From the NCBI GenBank assembly GCA_052143315.1, contig JBKQTE010000079.1, positions 11,874 through 75,873 on the forward strand: 64,000 bases of DNA, in the 5' to 3' direction. Position 1 is the first letter of the stretch. The number at the start of each line of letters is the position of its first letter. Source of the stretch: DASZIT01 sp052143315. GTDB lineage: Bacteria; Actinomycetota; Acidimicrobiia; Acidimicrobiales; RAAP-2. Positions 58,829 through 64,000 of the stretch are shown here, piece by piece. Made by a program: the position numbers and the translations under genes. The notes below the pieces were generated by a model, which saw only the letters and a program-made list of their open reading frames with translations, did not search any database and was not told the origin of the DNA.

Positions 58829-59902
58829 GTGCCCACGACCGACCCGCGCCGCCACCGCGACTCTCCTTTCATGAGAGCCTGTCGTGGGCAGTCGGTGCCC
58901 CACGTCCCGGTGTGGTTCATGCGCCAGGCCGGGCGATCGCTCCCCGAGTACCGGGCGGCCCGAGGCCCCGGCAGCATCCTCGACGCCATCGCCCAGCCTG
59001 AGCTGGTGGCCGAGCTGACCTGTCAACCGGTCGTCCGCTACGGGACCGACGCCGCCATCTTCTTCTCCGACATCGTGGTTCCGGCGGCGGCCATCGGCTT
59101 CGGGGTGGACGTCGCCCCGGGCACCGGGCCGGTGGTCGCCGTGCCGTTCCGGTCGGAGGGCGACCTCCGACGACTGCGGCCGCTGGAGCCGGAGATCGAC
59201 ACTCCGTACGTGATCGAGGCGGTCCGCATCCTGGCCGGCCGGCTGGACGTCCCCCTCATCGGCTTCGCCGGTGGACCGTTCACGGTGGCCAGCTACCTGG
59301 TGGAGGGCGGCCCGTCGCGGAGCTTCTCACGGATCAAGGCCCTGATGCATGGGGAGCCCAGGGTCTGGCACGCCCTGCTCGACCGGCTGGTCGACCTGGC
59401 CCTCGCCTCGCTGCGCTCCCAGATCGACGCTGGGGCCGACGCCGTGCAGGTCTTCGACAGCTGGGCCGGCATCCTCGCCCCCCACCACTACGAGGCACTG
59501 GTGCTGCCCGCCACCCGCCGGCTCTTCGAGGAGCTGGCGACGAGCCACCCGGGGATCCCCACCATCCTGTTCGGTGTGGGGACCGGCGAGCTCCTGTCCT
59601 TGATGGCGACCGCCGGGAGCGGCGTGGTCGGCATCGACTGGCGCGTGCCCCTCGACGAGGCCCGCAAGCGGGTGGGGCCCGGGATCGGCGTCCAGGGCAA
59701 TCTCGACCCGGCGCTCTGCGTCTCGAGCTGGAAGGTGGCCGAGGCCGAGACCCGCGACGTCCTGACCCGGGCCGGCTCCGCCCCGGGCCACATCTTCAAC
59801 CTCGGGCACGGCGTCCTCCCCGAGACCGACCCGGGCGTCCTCGAGCAGGTGGTGCGCCTGGTCCACGCCGAGGGCCGCGCCGGCGTGGAGTCACCGGCAT
59901 GA
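58829..59902 (+). CDS. hemE: Uroporphyrinogen decarboxylase
   Basis: A 357-residue HemE converting uroporphyrinogen III to coproporphyrinogen III. Both family signatures are intact: VPVWFMRQAGRSLPEYR near the N-terminus and GFAGGPFTVASYLVEGG. The C-terminal GHIFNLGHGVLPETDP carries the conserved His. It leads the hemE-hemH-hemY-lnt operon. Start GTG 58829 matches a leaderless promoter. Confidence 0.96.
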   Translation: MPTTDPRRHRDSPFMRACRGQSVPHVPVWFMRQAGRSLPEYRAARGPGSILDAIAQPELVAELTCQPVVRYGTDAAIFFSDIVVPAAAIGFGVDVAPGTGPVVAVPFRSEGDLRRLRPLEPEIDTPYVIEAVRILAGRLDVPLIGFAGGPFTVASYLVEGGPSRSFSRIKALMHGEPRVWHALLDRLVDLALASLRSQIDAGADAVQVFDSWAGILAPHHYEALVLPATRRLFEELATSHPGIPTILFGVGTGELLSLMATAGSGVVGIDWRVPLDEARKRVGPGIGVQGNLDPALCVSSWKVAEAETRDVLTRAGSAPGHIFNLGHGVLPETDPGVLEQVVRLVHAEGRAGVESPA

Positions 59903-60837
59903 CCCCCCCGACCGGCGTACTGGTCATGGCCCACGGGACCCCGTCGCACCCCGACGAGATCGAGCCCTTCTACACCGCCATCCGACGGGGGCGACCACCG
60001 ACGCCGGAGCTCCTGGCCGAGCTGACCGGGCGGTACGAGGCCCTGGGCGGCGTGTCGCCGCTGGCCGAGCGGACCCGTGCCCAGGTCGACGGGCTGGCCG
60101 CCGCCCTCGAAGCGGTGGCCCCCGGCCGCCACCTGGTCCGTTACGGCGCCAAGTACACCGCGCCGACCATCGAGGACGGGGTGGCGGCCCTGGTCGAGGC
60201 AGGCGTACCCGCCATCGTGGGGATCGTGCTCACCCCGCACCGCTCGTCGCTCGGCTCCGGGGAGTACCTGAGGCGAGCGGCCGAGGCGTCGGCAGCAGCT
60301 GCCACCGGATTCGTCCCGATCACCTCGTGGCACCGGGCGCCGGGGTTCGCCGAGCTGCTGGCCGAGCGCACCGCGGCGGTGATCGACGGCCTGGCCGGGG
60401 ACGAGGCCGGCAGGATCGCCGTGTTCTTCACCGCCCACAGCCTCCCCGAACGGGTGGTCGCCGAGGGGGACCCCTACCCCGACCAGGTTCGCCAGTCGGC
60501 CGTCGACGTCGCCGGGCTCCTGGGGCTTGACGCCCTGCCCCACGTGGGTTGGGGGGTGGCCTGGCAGAGCGCCGGGCGGACGGCCGACCCGTGGATCGGG
60601 CCCGACCTGCTGGTGGAGATTCGGCGGGTGGCCGAGGAGGGCGCCACCGCCGTGGTGGTGTGCCCGGTCGGCTTCGTCTCCGACCACCTCGAGATCCTGT
60701 TCGACCTCGACATCGAGGCCGCCGCCGTGGCCCGATCGGTGGGGGTGGGTTTCGCCCGGACCGCGTCGCTCAACGACGACCCCCGGTTCCTCGCCGTGCT
60801 GGCCGACGTGGTGGCGGCCGCGTCGGCCGTCCCGTGA
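59899..60837 (+). CDS. hemH: Ferrochelatase (coproporphyrin III ferrochelatase type)
   Basis: A 312-residue ferrochelatase. The iron-site His is in FFTAHSLP, the partner Glu in VSDHLEILFDLDIEA. N-terminal GVLVMAHGTPSHPDEIEPFYTAIRRGRPPTPELL is family-typical. In Gram-positive bacteria this enzyme inserts iron into coproporphyrin III (name CpfC). Overlaps hemE by ATGA. Confidence 0.94.
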   Translation: MTPPTGVLVMAHGTPSHPDEIEPFYTAIRRGRPPTPELLAELTGRYEALGGVSPLAERTRAQVDGLAAALEAVAPGRHLVRYGAKYTAPTIEDGVAALVEAGVPAIVGIVLTPHRSSLGSGEYLRRAAEASAAAATGFVPITSWHRAPGFAELLAERTAAVIDGLAGDEAGRIAVFFTAHSLPERVVAEGDPYPDQVRQSAVDVAGLLGLDALPHVGWGVAWQSAGRTADPWIGPDLLVEIRRVAEEGATAVVVCPVGFVSDHLEILFDLDIEAAAVARSVGVGFARTASLNDDPRFLAVLADVVAAASAVP

Positions 60838-62336
60838 CCGCCGCCCGGCGGCCGGTGGTCGCCATCGTGGGCGGGGGGGTAGCCGGGCTGGCCGCCGCCT
60901 GGGAGCTGGTCGGTGGACCGGACGCCCCGACCGGCGACGACCGGCCCGTCGTGCACGTGCTGGAGGCCGGGGACCGGGTGGGGGGCAGGGTGCGGTCCAC
61001 CGGGTTCGCCGGCCGGACCGTCGACCTGGCCGCCGACGGCTTCCTGGCCCGTCGGCCGGAGGCGGTCGAACTGTGTGGGGAGATCGGGGCGTCGGACGAG
61101 CTGGTGCCGGTGGGCGCCACCGGCGCCGCCATCCTGGCCCGGGGTCGGCTCCGCCCCATGCCGGACGGGCTGGCCCTCGGCGTGCCCACTCGATGGCTGC
61201 CACTGGCCCGGTCGGGGATCCTGGGCCCGGCGGAGCTCCTCCGGGTGGCCGCGGACGTGGTCGTGCCCCGTCTGGGCACCGGGAAGGTCACCGGCGACCG
61301 AGCCGTCGGCGACATCGTGGGCGAACGCCTGGGTCGCCCGGTGGTGGAGCGGCTGGTCGACCCGCTGATCGGGGGGATCCACGCCGGCGGGGTCGACGAC
61401 CTCAGCGCGGCGGCGACGTTCCCGCTGCTGATCGCCGCGTCACACCAGCCGGGCAGCCTCATGCACTGCCTGGGCCGCGCCCAAGGAGCACCTGCCGCCC
61501 CGCCCCCGGCCGGCGGGGTGCCGACCCCGGCCTTCTATTCGCTCCGCCACTCGACGGCCAGCCTGGTCGACCGGCTGGTGGAGGCGCTGGTCCGGTCGGG
61601 GGTGACCATCCACACTGGCACGCCGGTGGGAGCCATCACCCGGACCCACGACCCCGGCACCTGGCGGGTGACCCTGGACGGTCCCATCGCTCCGGTGGCC
61701 GGCGGGGCGCTCGACGTCGACGGGATCGTCCTGGCCGTCCCCGCGCCGCAGGCGGCCGCCCTGCTGGGTGTCCACGCCCCGGCGGCGGCGGGCATCCTGG
61801 GCACCATCGAGTACGCCTCGGTGAGCGTGGTCACCGTCACCGTGACCGACCGGGCCGTCGGACGCCGGCTCGAAGGCACCGGGTTCCTGGTGCCGCGCAC
61901 CACCGTCATCGACGGCCGACCGGCCCTGATCACCGGCTGCACCTACCTGTCCCGGAAGTGGCCCCACCTGGCGCGGCCAGGCGAGGAGCTCATCCGCATG
62001 TCGGTGGGCCGGTTCGGCGACGACCGGCACGCCGAGCTGGACGACGGTGAGCTGACCGCCGCCGCCTTCGTTGAGCTGGCGCGGGTCCTCGACATCGCCG
62101 GCGCCCCCGGCAGTGCCCATGTGCACCGGTGGGACCGCGCCCTCCCCCAGTACCGGGTGGGCCATCTGGTCCGGGTGGCCGCCATCGAGCAGGAGGTGGC
62201 GGAGCTCCCCGGCCTGGAGCTGGCCGGTGCCGCCTACCGGGGGGTGGGGATCCCCGCCTGTGTCGGCAGCGGCCGGGCCGCCGGTCGGTCGGTGCTCCGG
62301 TCCCTGGTCGATCCGGGGCACCGGCCGGCCGGGTGA
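60834..62336 (+). CDS. hemY: Coproporphyrinogen/protoporphyrinogen oxidase (HemY/CgoX)
   Basis: A 500-residue FAD enzyme. The dinucleotide-binding motif is VAIVGGGVAGLAAAWEL near the N-terminus, followed by LEAGDRVGGRVRS and RTVDLAADGFLARRPE. Residues about 155-200 (LVDPLIGGIHAGGVDDLSAAATFP) are HemY-specific, and the C-terminal FAD segment is LAGAAYRGVGIPACVGSGRAAG. In the coproporphyrin-dependent route it forms coproporphyrin III. Start GTG 60834 overlaps hemH by GTGA; upstream in-frame sequence is antisense-like. Confidence 0.93.
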   Translation: MTAARRPVVAIVGGGVAGLAAAWELVGGPDAPTGDDRPVVHVLEAGDRVGGRVRSTGFAGRTVDLAADGFLARRPEAVELCGEIGASDELVPVGATGAAILARGRLRPMPDGLALGVPTRWLPLARSGILGPAELLRVAADVVVPRLGTGKVTGDRAVGDIVGERLGRPVVERLVDPLIGGIHAGGVDDLSAAATFPLLIAASHQPGSLMHCLGRAQGAPAAPPPAGGVPTPAFYSLRHSTASLVDRLVEALVRSGVTIHTGTPVGAITRTHDPGTWRVTLDGPIAPVAGGALDVDGIVLAVPAPQAAALLGVHAPAAAGILGTIEYASVSVVTVTVTDRAVGRRLEGTGFLVPRTTVIDGRPALITGCTYLSRKWPHLARPGEELIRMSVGRFGDDRHAELDDGELTAAAFVELARVLDIAGAPGSAHVHRWDRALPQYRVGHLVRVAAIEQEVAELPGLELAGAAYRGVGIPACVGSGRAAGRSVLRSLVDPGHRPAG

Positions 62337-64000
62337 GCACCGTCCCGTCGACACCCACGGTGCCGGCATCGGACGCCGTCGACCGGCCCGGACGTCCCGC
62401 CTGGCGTGACCCGTCCATCAGGTCCGTGCACCGGAAGGACGACCCGGCCACGCCCAGGCGAGGTGGTGTGGCCCTCCCCGCCCTGCTCGCCGGGTTGGGG
62501 CTGGCCCTGTCCCTCCCGCCATGGGGCTTCTGGGTCCTGGCCTTCCCGGCGGCCGGCCTGCTGTGGTGGAGGCTGGGCGGGCTCCGCCCCCGCACCCGGG
62601 CGTGGGCCGGGTGGCTCGCCGGCCTCGGATGCTACGTGCCCGGCCTGGCGTGGGTACGTTCGTTCACCCTCCTCGGCGCCATCGTGCTCATCGCCCTGGA
62701 GTCGCTGTTCGTAGCGGTGGCCTGCCTGGTGGTGCCGCCGCGCCCGGCGGCGGCCCGGGCGCTGGCCTTTCCGGCAGCCATGACCCTGGCCGAGTGGGTC
62801 CGGATGACCTGGCCGTTCGGCGGGCTCCCCATGGGGGGAGTCTTTCTGGGGCAGGCCGGTGGGCCGGTGCTGGCGGTGGCCAGGATGGGAGGGCCGTTGG
62901 CGCTGACGGCATCGGTCTACGTCGGTGGGGTAGGGGTGGCCGCCCTGGCCGGGGCGGTGGCCGGCATGGTGGGCCATCGGCGGCGTGCCCGCCGGTTCGC
63001 CGGCACCGGGCCGGCGGTTGGGGTCATCGGCCTCGCCGTCACTGGCCTGGTGGCCGTGGTGGCGGTGGTGGGGACGGTGCTGGTGGCGCAGCGGGCGCCC
63101 GACGGCGGGCCCTCGGTCGGCACAGTCTCGACGGCTGCCGTGCAGGGCGGCGGCGTCCGGGGGTTCCGCAAGTCGCAGGTGAGCCCGGCCACCGTCCTGG
63201 ACAACCAGCTGGCCGCCACCCGGCGCCTGGAGGCGATCGACGGCGGGCGCTCCCCGCAGCTGGTGCTCTGGCCCGAGGACGTGGTGTCCCTGGACACCCC
63301 ACTGGACGGGACGTCCGAAGAGGCGTCGCTGGCCGCCCTGGCCCGTCACCTCCACACCACCCTGGTGGTCGGCGTCACCGAGACGGTGTCGTCCACCGCC
63401 TTCCGCAACGAGGCGGTGGCCTGGGGGCCCGACGGCGCGCTGGTGGCGCGCTACGAAAAGGTCCACCGGGTGCCGTTCGGGGAGTACGTGCCCTACCGCG
63501 GCTTCTTCGCCCACCTGGGGAGCCTGGCGGCGGTCCCCCTCGACGCCGTCCCGGGCACCGGCTCGGGGTTGCTGCCCACCCCGGCGGGGCCGCTCGGGAC
63601 GATGATCTCCTACGAGGACTTCTACGCCGACCGGGGTCGCCCATCGGTCCGGGACGGGGCGCAGCTCCTGATCGTGCCCACCAACGCCTCCTCCTACGCC
63701 ACCGCCCAGGTCCCCACCCAGGAGATCGCCGCCTCGGAGGTCCAGGCGGTCCAGCAGGGGCGCGACCTCCTCCAGGCCGCCCCGACCGGGTACAGCGCGG
63801 CGGTGACCAACCGCGGGCGCCTCCTGTCCCGCTCCACGCTGGGGGATAGACAGGTGATCGTCGCCACGCTGTCGCGGCGGTCCGGCTGGACCTGGTACGT
63901 CAGGTACGGCGACCTGCCGACGTTACTGCTGGCGGCGGCGGCCCTGGTGGCAGGCTGGCTCCTGGGTGCCGGGCCGCCGCCGCCGGGGGCACCCGGCGGC
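62333..64000 (+). CDS. lnt: Apolipoprotein N-acyltransferase, partial (right edge), active-site Cys replaced by Ser
   Basis: At least 556 codons, with no stop before the window end. GTG 62333 overlaps the hemY stop by GTGA. The N-terminal ~45 residues are polar; then come several membrane helices (ALPALLAGLGLALSLPPWGF to VIGLAVTGLVAVVAVVGTVL) and a nitrilase-like domain. The catalytic Glu (LVLWPEDVVS, about residue 315) and Lys (YEKVHRVPFGEYVPY) are present, but the nucleophile motif that normally reads ICYE is here MISYEDFY, with Ser near residue 426 (TCC 63608-63610). The last membrane helix (LPTLLLAAAALVAGWLLG) is visible. Lnt N-acylates lipoproteins; activity here is doubtful. It may act in a different way or be inactive. 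Confidence 0.88.
   Translation, partial: MSTVPSTPTVPASDAVDRPGRPAWRDPSIRSVHRKDDPATPRRGGVALPALLAGLGLALSLPPWGFWVLAFPAAGLLWWRLGGLRPRTRAWAGWLAGLGCYVPGLAWVRSFTLLGAIVLIALESLFVAVACLVVPPRPAAARALAFPAAMTLAEWVRMTWPFGGLPMGGVFLGQAGGPVLAVARMGGPLALTASVYVGGVGVAALAGAVAGMVGHRRRARRFAGTGPAVGVIGLAVTGLVAVVAVVGTVLVAQRAPDGGPSVGTVSTAAVQGGGVRGFRKSQVSPATVLDNQLAATRRLEAIDGGRSPQLVLWPEDVVSLDTPLDGTSEEASLAALARHLHTTLVVGVTETVSSTAFRNEAVAWGPDGALVARYEKVHRVPFGEYVPYRGFFAHLGSLAAVPLDAVPGTGSGLLPTPAGPLGTMISYEDFYADRGRPSVRDGAQLLIVPTNASSYATAQVPTQEIAASEVQAVQQGRDLLQAAPTGYSAAVTNRGRLLSRSTLGDRQVIVATLSRRSGWTWYVRYGDLPTLLLAAAALVAGWLLGAGPPPPGAPGG

Noticed and set aside
1..64000. tRNA, rRNA, CRISPR, insertion sequences or phage genes
   Set aside because: I looked for tRNA-like T-loop sequences, spaced direct repeats, transposase motifs and terminal inverted repeats and saw none that I could support. 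The only repeats are coding tandem repeats and short palindromes.

Overview
This is a high-GC chromosomal segment from an actinobacterium, most likely an uncultured or poorly described member of the Acidimicrobiia. The reasons are GC-rich codon use throughout, actinobacterial-type respiratory genes (ctaC-ctaD-ctaF and ctaE-qcrC-qcrA-qcrB, with a PDWY motif in QcrB and a three-helix QcrA), a hemE-hemH-hemY order that fits the coproporphyrin-dependent heme route, a KstR-like TetR regulator, paired FadE-type acyl-CoA dehydrogenases, and secreted proteins carrying tandem DGGVFAFGDAxFYGSMGG repeats, which I associate with Acidimicrobiia. The taxonomic call is inference. I see no rRNA, tRNA, CRISPR array, insertion sequence or phage genes. 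No stretch longer than about 210 bases lacks a gene.

Layout. 1-26.8 kb is a catabolic region: a thiolase, two large/small acyl-CoA dehydrogenase pairs, an SGNH hydrolase, an SDR, an amidohydrolase, a D-aminoacylase-like amidohydrolase, an aldehyde dehydrogenase, a cyclase-family hydrolase, an LLM-type flavin/F420 oxidoreductase, two divergent TetR regulators, an ABC exporter and a MarR-MFS pair. Cell-surface genes are interspersed (a CHAP protein with surface repeats, a DUF4214 beta-helix protein, an MscS channel with a Thr-rich partner). 26.9-33.1 kb holds a giant secreted subtilase-like/FG-GAP protein, a nitronate monooxygenase and an alpha/beta hydrolase. 33.1-41.9 kb (minus strand) is a transport block: a GH1 glycosidase, a membrane-anchored substrate-binding protein, one polypeptide carrying all four LivH-LivM-LivF-LivG domains plus a Pro-rich tail, and a coupled Pro-rich membrane protein. 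42-47.2 kb has a thiolase-like protein, a crotonase, a CopD-like protein, TatA, a membrane protein and a metallo-beta-lactamase-fold hydrolase. 47.3-56.3 kb contains the cytochrome bc1-aa3 genes, with HtpX and LemA between the two halves. 56.4-64 kb has a HelD-like helicase and a coupled hemE-hemH-hemY-lnt operon that runs off the right edge.

How it works together. Five closely related 15-bp palindromes (consensus CTGACGNNNYGTCAG) lie only in promoter regions: between the thiolase and the first acyl-CoA dehydrogenase, before the amidohydrolase, before the D-aminoacylase-like gene, before the aldehyde dehydrogenase, and between the two divergent TetR genes. I infer a locally encoded TetR regulon controlling catabolism of a steroid-like or other CoA-activated lipid. 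Many genes show a -10 hexamer of the form TAnnnT only 5-9 bases before the start codon, which predicts leaderless mRNAs. The Rieske gene qcrA is broken in this sequence by one extra base in a G9 run, either an assembly error or a real frameshift.
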